From Paenibacillus luteus (GTDB lineage: Bacteria > Bacillota > Bacilli > Paenibacillales > Paenibacillaceae), in assembly GCF_006542765.1 (NCBI RefSeq), contig NZ_SKCD01000004.1, positions 1 through 64,000 on the forward strand: DNA of 64,000 nucleotides. Direction: 5' to 3'. Below are positions 8,567-15,593 of the stretch, in pieces. Every line of letters starts with the position of its first letter. Position 1 is the stretch's first letter. Under the pieces are notes generated by a model, which saw only the letters and a program-made list of their open reading frames with translations, was not told where the DNA came from and did no database searches. The position numbers and the translations under genes are program-made.

Positions 8567-9562
8567 CTAAATATGCTTCTTGCGATACAACACATAAATC
8601 ATATAAGGTGCGCCTACGAGAGCCGTTATAATTCCTACTGGAATTTCGTAAGGCTTAAATAACATTCTACCCAGCAGATCCGCCAGCATGACGATCGCCC
8701 CGCCCATCAAGGCAGCTGTAGGCAATAATTTTCTGTTCCTATTCCCAACGAGATGCCTAGCCATATGAGGTGCCATTAAGCCGACAAAAGCTATCGTACC
8801 CGCCATGGAAACAGCCGATCCCGCCAATCCGACGCTGACCAAAATGAGCAGCAGCCTCGATAACTCGAGCCGGAGTCCAAGTGCTTTGGCCATTTCGTCC
8901 CCCAACTGAATTAAATCCAATTGCCTTGCATAATACAGGCTAATGGGAAACAGTATGAGCAGCCACGGCAGCAGCGGCCAAAAATGCTCCCAGCTTCTGC
9001 TATATAGACTCCCAGCCATCCAGATGGAAGCCTGAGTCACTTTAAAGATACCGCCAAGTGTCAGCAAATACGTAACGACGGCGCCTGCCATCGCTGATAT
9101 GCCTATGCCGACAAGTAGCATTCGAGTAGGAGAACTGCCTCTTCTCCAGGAAAAAATATAAATAAAGACGGCCGCAAGCAGCGCACCTCCGAATGCAACA
9201 AAGGGCAGCTTGCTTGAAGGTATCGAAGGGAGAAGTACAATAACAGCAACAACAGCTGCGGCCGCTCCGGCATTAAGACCAATAACGCCTGGGGAAGCAA
9301 GCGGGTTGCGTGTCACGCCTTGTAGAATCGTGCCTGATAGAGCAAGACTGCAGCCAACCAGAAACCCAACAAGCACTCTGGGCATTCGCAGCTTCTGAAT
9401 CGTAAAGCTATACTCCGAACTCCCTAGTCCAAAAGCAGTTTGAATAGCTTCCATAGCCGGTATCGTTCTCTCTCCAAGCGTAATGTTGGATAGGAACAAA
9501 ATGACATTGGACAACAGAAGGAGCCCGATGACAAGCAGCCAGCGGTGATTAGAACGACTCAT
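8567..9562 (-). CDS. Siderophore ABC transporter permease (FecCD family), second subunit
   Basis: A 331-residue integral membrane subunit of an iron(III)-siderophore importer. It has the multi-helix FecCD pattern, including the conserved GxxLQGxxRNPLAxPxxxG segment (GTILQGVTRNPLASPGVIG near 83-101) and GLMAPHMARHLVG, the ATPase-coupling loop. Its ATG overlaps the stop of the upstream permease (ATGA at 9559-9562), which implies translational coupling and a heterodimer. No ATPase gene is nearby, so a shared ATPase such as FhuC/YusV from elsewhere is presumed. Confidence 0.9.
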   Translation of the reverse strand: MSRSNHRWLLVIGLLLLSNVILFLSNITLGERTIPAMEAIQTAFGLGSSEYSFTIQKLRMPRVLVGFLVGCSLALSGTILQGVTRNPLASPGVIGLNAGAAAAVVAVIVLLPSIPSSKLPFVAFGGALLAAVFIYIFSWRRGSSPTRMLLVGIGISAMAGAVVTYLLTLGGIFKVTQASIWMAGSLYSRSWEHFWPLLPWLLILFPISLYYARQLDLIQLGDEMAKALGLRLELSRLLLILVSVGLAGSAVSMAGTIAFVGLMAPHMARHLVGNRNRKLLPTAALMGGAIVMLADLLGRMLFKPYEIPVGIITALVGAPYMIYVLYRKKHI

Positions 9563-10542
9563 CTAAACTCCCCTTTTCTTTGGGCCAAATAGATAAGGAA
9601 CGGAGCGCCTAGAAAGGCAGTCACAACACCTGCAGGCAATTCTTCTGCAGGCAGCACAAAGCGGGCTCCAATGTCAGCGGCAAGCAGAAGCAATGCTCCG
9701 AGCCCCGCCGAATACGACAGTATCCACCTATAATTTACTCCAACCATAAACCTGGCGATATGAGGAACGGCAAGGCCGATAAACCCAATCGGCCCAGCGA
9801 TCGCAACTGCGCTGCCCGTTAACAGCATAATGATCACAATCAACAACAACTTCGTTAGAAATAGCCGTTGTCCCAAGCCTTGTGCAACCTCATCCCCTAG
9901 GCTAAGCAAATTAATTTGCTTGCCCATGGCAAAGGTGCACAATATCCCTATCAGCATATAGGGAAGCACTTTCAGAAAAAGCTGCAAATCACGGCCGGTA
10001 AGCGAGCCTGCCAGCCAGAATCGCATCGTATCCAGTGATTGCTGATTAAGAATGAGCAACCCTTGCGTGAGAGAGGCCAGCAGTAAATTCAAGGTCGCTC
10101 CGACAAGCACCAGCTTTACCGCTGTTAACCGCTCTCTCCCGAATGAACCAAGCAAGAAAACGGCTGCTCCAACAAAACCAGCCCCGATAAAAGAAGACCA
10201 TGCGAATAAATCCAAGGAGGTATAACCAATGACATAAGAAGCGATAACCGCCGCTAAGGCAGCTCCGTAATTAACGCCAAATATTTCTGGTCCCGCGAGC
10301 GCGTTTCGGCTCAGCGCTTGCATCAAGCATCCGGCAAGAGCAAGGGATATGCCAACCATAACGGTTATCAGTGCTCTTGGAAGCCTAACGGAACGTATGA
10401 TCATATGCTCTCTTGAACCGTCAAAAGATAAAAAAGCATCCAGGATGACCGGCAATTTAATCGTCACAATGCCATATGCGATGCTGGCCCAAAAACCGAT
10501 GATAACAACGATAAATAAAGCGAAGAGACCTGCAATTTTCAT
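9559..10542 (-). CDS. Siderophore ABC transporter permease (FecCD family), first subunit
   Basis: Partner of the following permease. Conserved elements include ALAGCLMQALSRNALAGPEI and GLAVPHIARFMVG (coupling loop). A GTG at 10578 would extend the frame by 12 residues, but GGAGGTG lies about 12 bases before the ATG at 10542, giving 327 residues, the usual length. The gene is 89 nt from the binding-protein gene, with a stable hairpin between them that probably lowers permease expression relative to the binding protein. Confidence 0.88.
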   Translation of the reverse strand: MKIAGLFALFIVVIIGFWASIAYGIVTIKLPVILDAFLSFDGSREHMIIRSVRLPRALITVMVGISLALAGCLMQALSRNALAGPEIFGVNYGAALAAVIASYVIGYTSLDLFAWSSFIGAGFVGAAVFLLGSFGRERLTAVKLVLVGATLNLLLASLTQGLLILNQQSLDTMRFWLAGSLTGRDLQLFLKVLPYMLIGILCTFAMGKQINLLSLGDEVAQGLGQRLFLTKLLLIVIIMLLTGSAVAIAGPIGFIGLAVPHIARFMVGVNYRWILSYSAGLGALLLLAADIGARFVLPAEELPAGVVTAFLGAPFLIYLAQRKGEFR

Positions 10543-10586
10543 TCTCAGACCAAGCACCTCCAAAACCTGACTATGCACTCACACAG

Positions 10587-10622
10587 AAAGATTGGGCTGC
10601 CTGTAAGGACAACCCAATCTTT
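10587..10622 (-). terminator. Intercistronic hairpin between binding protein and permeases
   Basis: AAAGATTGGG / CCCAATCTTT forms a ten-base stem with a 16-base loop, directly after the binding-protein stop. On the minus strand no long U tract follows, so partial termination or protection of the upstream mRNA from 3' decay is likelier than full termination. Such hairpins are common between a highly expressed binding protein and its permeases. Confidence 0.65.
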
Positions 10623-10630
10623 GCACCTGT

Positions 10631-11620
10631 TTATTGTTCAACAAGATAGTTGAATAAATCATCCACGACTTTATTGACGGCTTGGATGCCCAAACCGCTC
10701 ATCCACGTTTCCCAGTCTACCTGATGCACTTGTTTAGCCTGTACGCCTTTTAATGTCGCCCATAACGGACTTTTTTCTATCTTTTCAAAGTCGCTATTAC
10801 TTCTGGAAAACCAGAACATCACATCTCCATCCAGATCTGCGATCTGTTCTTCAGTTAAATCTTTCGAGAATCCCTCCGCGGTTTGCGCTTCCGGCCTCTT
10901 GATGCCGGCATCCGACATTATGAGTCCGCTAAAGGTTTCCTGCAAATAAATTTGAATTTTATCCTCACGCGGACGGAATAGAGAAACTTCAAGCGGTGCA
11001 GGCTTACTTTCAATCTTCCCTTTAAGTTCAGCGATTCTTGTTTGGTAGCCTTCAAGAAGCTGCTTCCCTTCCTCCGCCTTTCCGACTGCCTCTGCATGGA
11101 CTAATAAGTTCTCTTTCCATGTAATCCCTAGCGATTCTACAAAAATCGTTGGAGCAATCAGAGCCAGCTGATCGTGAATTTGTTCATGTGTGTCCTTGTT
11201 CCCAATAATCAAATCGGGCTTCAGAGCATCAATAGCTTCCAAATTCGGCTCGTTCACCGATCCGATATTTTCAATGCCTTCCGTGTTTTTCAAATAGGCA
11301 GGATACGGATCTCCCGGTGCCAGAATGGAAGGAGCACCTACAGGTTTAACTCCTAGCTCAAGCAAGTTATCCAGTGCCCCAATATCCAATACAACGATAC
11401 GTGCAGGCGCTGCCGGTACCTCTACATCGCCGTATGCGTCTTTTATCGTTCGGGTTGTTTCTTTTGTGTCTGCTGCCGCTGTTGGCGGCACTGCTGTTTC
11501 AGAGGTCCCAGCAGCATCTTCTCCATTATTGCCTCCACAACCGGCAATCAGCAGTAAACAAAGGACGATCATACCTACACTTGCCATCACATTTAATTTC
11601 TTTCTAGCACTCAAAAACAT
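10631..11620 (-). CDS. Iron-siderophore ABC transporter substrate-binding lipoprotein
   Basis: A 329-residue lipoprotein. Lys residues and a hydrophobic stretch precede the lipobox LIAGC with Cys28 as the lipidated residue, followed by a low-complexity linker and the Peripla_BP_2 (FecB/FhuD-type) domain from about residue 60 (TIKDAYGDVEVPAAPARIVV). The domain has the usual two lobes joined by a long helix. The cognate siderophore cannot be told from sequence. It is the first gene of the siderophore unit, preceded by GGGAGGA and a Fur box 27 bases upstream of the start, so iron repression is expected. Confidence 0.9.
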   Translation of the reverse strand: MFLSARKKLNVMASVGMIVLCLLLIAGCGGNNGEDAAGTSETAVPPTAAADTKETTRTIKDAYGDVEVPAAPARIVVLDIGALDNLLELGVKPVGAPSILAPGDPYPAYLKNTEGIENIGSVNEPNLEAIDALKPDLIIGNKDTHEQIHDQLALIAPTIFVESLGITWKENLLVHAEAVGKAEEGKQLLEGYQTRIAELKGKIESKPAPLEVSLFRPREDKIQIYLQETFSGLIMSDAGIKRPEAQTAEGFSKDLTEEQIADLDGDVMFWFSRSNSDFEKIEKSPLWATLKGVQAKQVHQVDWETWMSGLGIQAVNKVVDDLFNYLVEQ

Positions 11621-11646
11621 AAAAAAAGTCCTCCCTATTCTCTATC

Positions 11647-11665
11647 AATAATGATAATCATTCTT
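11647..11665 (-). promoter_or_regulatory. Fur box upstream of the siderophore operon
   Basis: AATAATGATAATCATTCTT matches 16 of 19 positions of the classical Fur box GATAATGATAATCATTATC and contains the 7-1-7 core. It lies 27-45 bases upstream of the binding-protein start, where Fur-Fe would block transcription. Confidence 0.88.
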
Positions 11666-11773
11666 AAATAAAGGATATCGTATCCGTATTTTTATGTCCA
11701 TGCACAAACCTTTTCATCTCATTCACTTTTTTTGGATGTTATGGCTCGGCAGCTGCATTTGTTTCCACTGGAA

Positions 11774-11836
11774 ATAAGAAAAAAAGGCGCTCGCCCTTTA
11801 ACAGCATCTAAGCTGCTTCCAGTTGCGAGAGCCTTT
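11774..11836 (-). terminator. Terminator of the ndh operon
   Basis: AAAGGCGCTCGC (11783-11794) pairs with GCGAGAGCCTTT (11825-11836) with one mismatch, and a smaller stem lies in the loop. On the minus strand the stem is followed by seven T residues (11779-11785 region). It lies only a few bases after the stop of the 90-residue gene. Confidence 0.8.
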
Positions 11837-11840
11837 ATTG

Positions 11841-12113
11841 TTAGTTATTGTCGTCTTCCTCATCATCATCATCATCCAAGCCGAGACGTTTGGATTCCAG
11901 ATACTCCTGCGTCGCGCGATCACGTTCACGGCCTTTGTCCTTTAACCGTTCGATGGCCGGCTGTATAAGCAGGTCTACTTCCTTCTGCACCGTATAAGCC
12001 AGGTCATAGCGCGTCTGCGACTCAAGAAAAGAACCGACCTCCATCAAAGCGTTATAGCGATCCAGCTCATCCCTTGTCAGCAAACCGCGTACTTGTACGC
12101 TGCAGTGTCTCAT
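11841..12113 (-). CDS. Conserved hypothetical protein coupled to ndh
   Basis: A 90-residue soluble protein of unknown function. It is mainly helical, with a coiled-coil-like centre (about residues 15-75, many Leu, Glu, Arg) and a striking acidic tail that ends in a run of Asp/Glu and two Asn. Its ATG shares bases with the stop of ndh (TAATG), so it is translated from the ndh message by re-initiation. That suggests a role linked to the dehydrogenase, but nothing in the sequence proves it. No cofactor motif is seen. Confidence 0.7.
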   Translation of the reverse strand: MRHCSVQVRGLLTRDELDRYNALMEVGSFLESQTRYDLAYTVQKEVDLLIQPAIERLKDKGRERDRATQEYLESKRLGLDDDDDEEDDNN

Positions 12114-13306
12114 TATAGGAACTTGCCTTTACGAAGTACTAGTGGAATACCACCGATAATGAACAGGTAACGAAGGTCGATGGCTTTTTTCAACCAAGCG
12201 GCAACGCGGCCTTTGTATTTTTTGCCGAAAGCAATACCAATCGCTTCGCCTTTGCCAAGCGATGCCACGGTACCCTTGTTGCTGAACGTGAAGCTTTTCG
12301 GTGGCTGGTTGCGAATCGAAGCAACCAGGTTATGGGCACACACAACGCCTTGCTGCATGGCAATTTGAGCGGTTGGCGGGTACGGACGTCCTTCTGGATT
12401 AAACATCAGAGAGTTATCGCCAACAATATAAATATTTTCGTTATTTGGTGAACGAAGGAATTCATCCACCTTGACGCGTCCACGCATCGTCTCGAAGCCG
12501 GCTTCCTCAATCAAACGGTTGCCGCGAATACCGCCGGTCCAAATGACGGTAGCGGATTTGATTTCCTCTCCTTCGCCGACAACGACGCCCTCTGGCGAGC
12601 ATTCCTTAATAGCCGTTCCAATCCGGAACGTAACACCCTTCTTCGTCAATACGTCCATGCCGTATTCCACAAGTTCAGGGTCAAAGCCAGGAAGCGCTGT
12701 AGGTGCTGCTTCAATATTGTAGATTTTCACAAGCGCTGGATCGACATCAAACTGCTTGCACAGCTCAGGGATGCGGTCCGAGAGTTCCCCAACAAACTCG
12801 ATACCCGTAAAGCCAGCTCCGCCAACAACGAACGTCAAATAATCAGTACGGTGAGGTTCACGCTTGTAACGTGCAAATTGATACTCGATATGTTCGCGGA
12901 TCAGACGAACCGAGTTAATGCTGCGAATGTTCATTGCATGCTCGCCAAGGCCAGGTATGCCGAACGTTTCCGGCTCTCCGCCAAGACCAATCACCAAATA
13001 ATCGTAGGAAAGCGTGCCATCCTCAAGGATTACTTTTTTATCCTGCGGACGAATTTGCACGACAGTCGATTTCACAAAGTCAATTTTAAATTCATCGATC
13101 AGCTTGGAGATGCTGACACGAGCATTTTCCGGATTGTCCGTGCCTGCTGCAGGCATATGAAGATGAGTCGTAATATAATGATAATCATGTTTATTTACCA
13201 ACGTAACGTCAGCTTCATTGTAATTTAATTCTTTCTGCAGTCGGAGTGCTGTCAAAATCCCCCCGTAACCTGCGCCAAGAATGACGATTTTAGGTATGTT
13301 GCTCAT
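12113..13306 (-). CDS. ndh: Type II NADH:quinone dehydrogenase
   Basis: A non-proton-pumping flavoprotein that moves electrons from NADH to menaquinone at the cytoplasmic face. The 397 residues are typical of YumB/Ndh. The FAD-binding GAGYGG motif is at 12-17, the NAD-binding Rossmann motif GGAGFTGIE near 162-170, and the second FAD segment IYIVGDNS near 293-300. The amphipathic C-terminal membrane anchor (about 350-397, AAWLKKAIDLRYLFIIGG) is present. A Rex-type operator lies 42 bases upstream, so expression should respond to the NADH/NAD ratio. It is followed in the same message by the 90-residue protein. Confidence 0.93.
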   Translation of the reverse strand: MSNIPKIVILGAGYGGILTALRLQKELNYNEADVTLVNKHDYHYITTHLHMPAAGTDNPENARVSISKLIDEFKIDFVKSTVVQIRPQDKKVILEDGTLSYDYLVIGLGGEPETFGIPGLGEHAMNIRSINSVRLIREHIEYQFARYKREPHRTDYLTFVVGGAGFTGIEFVGELSDRIPELCKQFDVDPALVKIYNIEAAPTALPGFDPELVEYGMDVLTKKGVTFRIGTAIKECSPEGVVVGEGEEIKSATVIWTGGIRGNRLIEEAGFETMRGRVKVDEFLRSPNNENIYIVGDNSLMFNPEGRPYPPTAQIAMQQGVVCAHNLVASIRNQPPKSFTFSNKGTVASLGKGEAIGIAFGKKYKGRVAAWLKKAIDLRYLFIIGGIPLVLRKGKFL

Positions 13307-13637
13307 AGTATGATCCCATCCATTCCTCTTATCTTTGTCTTTACGGTTTGTGAAAAATTACACAAGCTAAACCGAATATCTATAATTATAAGTTCAGTGT
13401 GTTCTAAATAGTGCGGTTTTATCAATGAATCAACCGCTAATAAGCGACAGCTTTCGCCACCGTTTGCAAGCAGTCCCGTGCATAACATACATCAGAAATT
13501 TTACATAGTTTTCTTTGAAAGTTCAAGGGCAAAATATACGAAATTGTTTAGAACTCTATACAAATTAATTATTTCCTTCTTCTTCCTCGAAGGACTATAA
13601 TTGAAATCGTAAAGCTTAAAATGTGGAGGTGGCTACA
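13307..13637. other. Divergent intergenic region between ndh and yumC
   Basis: About 330 bases without a gene. It holds the Rex-type site near ndh and AT-rich sequence elsewhere. A TATAAT at 13596-13601 could be the -10 box of yumC, but I see no good -35 hexamer with it. Confidence 0.5.
13348..13365 (-). promoter_or_regulatory. Rex-type operator upstream of ndh
   Basis: TTGTGAAAAATTACACAA differs from the Rex consensus TTGTGAA-N4-TTCACAA by one base in the right half. Rex is the NADH-sensing repressor that controls ndh, cyd and ldh genes in Bacillus. The position, 42 bases before the start codon, fits repression of the ndh promoter. Confidence 0.8.
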
Positions 13638-14639
13638 ATGTCTAACTCTGAATTTGCTGCAAGCCCCGTCGATATTCTAATCATCGGAGGCGGGCCGACA
13701 GGATTGTTCGCGGCTTTCTACGGCGGTATGCGCCAAGCCTCAGTCAAGATTATCGAAAGCATGCCTCAGCTAGGCGGCCAGCTTGCTGCGCTATATCCGG
13801 AAAAATTTATATACGATGTTGCGGGCTTTCCCAAAGTGACGGCGCAAGAGCTGGTTGACCGACTGAAGGAGCAGCTTTCTCATTTTCAGCAGGAAATCTG
13901 TCTCGAAGAGAAAGTAACCAATGTCATCAAGCATGATGATCGCCTCTTTGAAATTATAACGGACAAAACCACACATTATGCCAAAGCGGTCATTATTACA
14001 GCGGGAGTGGGTGCATTCGAGCCACGGCGTTTGGAGCTTCCTGAAGCAGCTGCATTCGAAAAAAACAATCTGCATTATTTTGTAGGTGATTTACAGCGGT
14101 TTAAGGGGCAGCGAGTGCTCATAAGCGGTGGTGGCGACTCGGCGGTTGATTGGTCATTAATGCTAGAACCGATCGCAGAAAGCGTGACTCTGATTCATCG
14201 GCGCGACAAATTCCGGGCGCATGAACATAGCGTAGAAAACCTTATGAATTCTAGTGTAAACGTGCTTACACCATTCGAAATTACGAAGCTTCATGGAGAT
14301 AAGAGCATTACCCAGGTTACGTTGTCCAATGTCAAAACAATGGAAACAACCGAACTTGAAGTTGACGCCGTCATTGTAAACTTCGGCTTTATCTCTGCTT
14401 TAGGTCCGATTGCGGAGTGGGGAATTCGTCTTCAAGGGAGCTCGATCATCGTAGACACAAGAATGGAGACGAATATTCCGGGACTCTTCGCCGCTGGGGA
14501 TATTACGACGTATCCCGGCAAGCTGAAGCTGATCGCTGTTGGCTTCGGTGAGGCACCTACAGCCGTTAACAATGCGAAGGTATATATTGACCCAAGCGCT
14601 AAGCTCTCGCCTGGTCACAGCAGCAATATGAAGCTTTAA
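13638..14639 (+). CDS. yumC: Ferredoxin/flavodoxin-NADP+ reductase, YumC type
   Basis: A thioredoxin-reductase-like FNR that passes electrons from NADPH to ferredoxin or flavodoxin. The preferred ATG at 13638 has GGAGG eight bases upstream and gives 333 residues, against 332 for B. subtilis YumC. A GTG at 13623 overlaps that ribosome binding site. FAD-binding GGGPTG lies at about 17-22, the NADP motif [10 protein letters not shown] near 163-172, and the C-terminal FAD segment AAGDIT follows near 289. The redox CxxC of true thioredoxin reductases is absent, as expected. It is divergent from ndh. Confidence 0.92.
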   Translation: MSNSEFAASPVDILIIGGGPTGLFAAFYGGMRQASVKIIESMPQLGGQLAALYPEKFIYDVAGFPKVTAQELVDRLKEQLSHFQQEICLEEKVTNVIKHDDRLFEIITDKTTHYAKAVIITAGVGAFEPRRLELPEAAAFEKNNLHYFVGDLQRFKGQRVLISGGGDSAVDWSLMLEPIAESVTLIHRRDKFRAHEHSVENLMNSSVNVLTPFEITKLHGDKSITQVTLSNVKTMETTELEVDAVIVNFGFISALGPIAEWGIRLQGSSIIVDTRMETNIPGLFAAGDITTYPGKLKLIAVGFGEAPTAVNNAKVYIDPSAKLSPGHSSNMKL

Positions 14640-14672
14640 AGCCAAAGACCGCTTCTGTCATCTTAAAAAAAT

Positions 14673-14763
14673 AAACATAAGGGTATCCTAACCTTGGCTT
14701 GTTAATCTCAAACACCTACTGCATACATATGCCAGGTGTGCCAAGGAGGATACCCTTATGTTT
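14673..14763 (+). promoter_or_regulatory. Long hairpin enclosing the ribosome binding site and start codon
   Basis: A 17-base perfect arm at 14673-14689 pairs with 14747-14763. After a two-base bulge (AA), CCTTGG (14692-14697) pairs with CCAAGG (14741-14746), giving 23 base pairs. The loop holds further stems: ACACCT/AGGTGT, with GCATA/TATGC inside it. The right arm contains the ribosome binding site AAGGAGG and the ATG (14758-14760) of the next gene. It could be an RNA thermometer- or riboregulator-like translation switch, or a terminator of yumC that happens to overlap the gene, since TTTT follows. Confidence 0.7.
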
Positions 14764-14997
14764 TGTCCGGTTTGCAACGGAATTCAGTCTTTGCATGTAA
14801 GCTGCTCCTCTTGCGCTAGCGCAACTGTGGATTGCGGCCGTTCATCTGATCTGACAGGTCCATATGCTCCCTATGAGCAGATCAAGGACGAGCCGCTCTT
14901 TAGCGATATGCATTTGTTTGACGCTTCATCCTGCAAGCATCTTCTATATTGCTCTACCTGCAATCAAACATCTGAGGTTACGGTTAACGAGTGGTAA
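14758..14997 (+). CDS. Small zinc-ribbon-like protein
   Basis: A 79-residue Cys-rich cytoplasmic protein. It opens MFCPVCNG, then CSSC at 16-19, and closes with C-K-H-L-L-Y-C-S-T-C near 59-68. The paired CxxC motifs suggest one or two structural zinc sites. The middle contains DLTGPYAPYEQI. I recall similar short proteins in Bacillus and Paenibacillus genomes without a known role. The ribosome binding site AAGGAGG is well spaced (8 nt) but buried with the ATG in a 23-bp hairpin, which makes post-transcriptional control likely. Confidence 0.7.
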   Translation: MFCPVCNGIQSLHVSCSSCASATVDCGRSSDLTGPYAPYEQIKDEPLFSDMHLFDASSCKHLLYCSTCNQTSEVTVNEW

Positions 14998-15030
14998 TCA
15001 GGTCATGGTAGCGGGAGCACTGTGTGCAGT

Positions 15031-15174
15031 TCAAGCGGTAATTTTGACCGCTTCCGGATTTAGCCGCCTTCGCTTCATTTCAATCGCTAACATGCGAATG
15101 AATTCGGGCTCCAATTCAAACTGAATAGCTGCATAATAAGTGTCTACTAGCATTTCGTCGGACAGTAGCTCCAT
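15031..15174 (-). CDS. sda: Sporulation histidine kinase inhibitor Sda
   Basis: A 47-residue protein in which MELLSDEMLVDTYYAAIQFE is followed by LEPEFIRMLAIEMKRR. This is the Sda family: L-S-D-E-x-L-[IV]-x-[ST]-Y, then L-x-x-[DE]-F-I, then E-[IM]-K-R-R. Sda forms a helical hairpin that binds the KinA dimerisation domain and blocks the phosphorelay when replication is disturbed. AAAGGG lies upstream of the ATG. A sigma-A-type promoter and a cluster of DnaA boxes stand directly upstream, as expected of a DnaA-activated checkpoint gene. The gene is short and easily missed. Confidence 0.9.
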   Translation of the reverse strand: MELLSDEMLVDTYYAAIQFELEPEFIRMLAIEMKRRRLNPEAVKITA

Positions 15175-15215
15175 ACTACACACCCTTTCTTCCATCCATT
15201 GGTTATTTCTTTATC

Positions 15216-15244
15216 ATAGTAGCATGGCACTATTAGAAGGACAA
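15216..15244 (-). promoter_or_regulatory. Probable promoter of sda
   Basis: On the minus strand -35 TTGTCC (15239-15244), a 17-base spacer and -10 TACTAT (15216-15221). The DnaA boxes begin ten bases upstream of the -35 box, a position suited to activation. Confidence 0.65.
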
Positions 15245-15253
15245 CAGGCCTAG

Positions 15254-15366
15254 TTATACACAAGATGTTGTGGATACGGTGTGTATAGTGTGTGCATACA
15301 CGTAGAACAATAAGCAAATTCAGCGTGGATAATGTGGATAGAGTTATCCACAGGTCATTTTCCACT
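15254..15366. promoter_or_regulatory. Cluster of seven to eight DnaA boxes upstream of sda
   Basis: Two perfect TTATNCACA boxes on the plus strand are at 15254-15262 (TTATACACA) and 15344-15352 (TTATCCACA). One-mismatch boxes on the minus strand are at 15269-15277, 15280-15288, 15291-15299, 15324-15332 and 15333-15341. A weaker two-mismatch box is at 15358-15366. Eight sites in 113 bases cannot be chance. No dnaA or dnaN is near, so this is a DnaA-responsive regulatory region, not oriC. Confidence 0.88.
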
Positions 15367-15465
15367 TCATCTCTATAAAAAACTTTAATCGAAATCTATA
15401 AATCTATTAATGGAATATATTGACTCTCTTACATAAAACCTTCAAACCTGTCCCTTTACGTAAGA

Positions 15466-15557
15466 AGAAACGCCTGACGGCGTCCTTTCTGTAGACGCCA
15501 TCGTTTCTGCGAAACGTATAAAGAAAGTATTAGCAAACTCCTATACTTTCCTATACG
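15466..15557. repeat. Two stacked inverted repeats of unknown function
   Basis: First repeat: AGAAACG (15466-15472) with CGTTTCT (15502-15508), enclosing GGCGTC (15479-15484) with GACGCC (15494-15499). Second repeat: CGTATA...AAAGTAT (about 15515-15530) with ATACTTT...TATACG (about 15543-15557). With the terminator at 15559-15586 they make three hairpins in a row. They may be a small RNA gene or a dispersed Paenibacillus repeat. No open frame is present. Confidence 0.55.
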
Positions 15558-15558
15558 C

Positions 15559-15586
15559 AAAAAAAAGCCCGAGTCGGCTTTTTTTT
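15559..15586 (-). terminator. Terminator of the phosphoesterase operon
   Basis: AAAAAAAGCC / GGCTTTTTTT with a six-base loop, eight bases after the stop of the metallophosphoesterase gene. The T tract is present on both strands. Confidence 0.85.
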
Positions 15587-15593
15587 GTTCCTC

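Noticed and set aside
15254..15366. DnaA-box cluster as a replication origin
   Set aside because: No dnaA, dnaN, AT-rich unwinding block with DnaA-trio or GATC/gidA-type context lies nearby. The position upstream of sda explains it.
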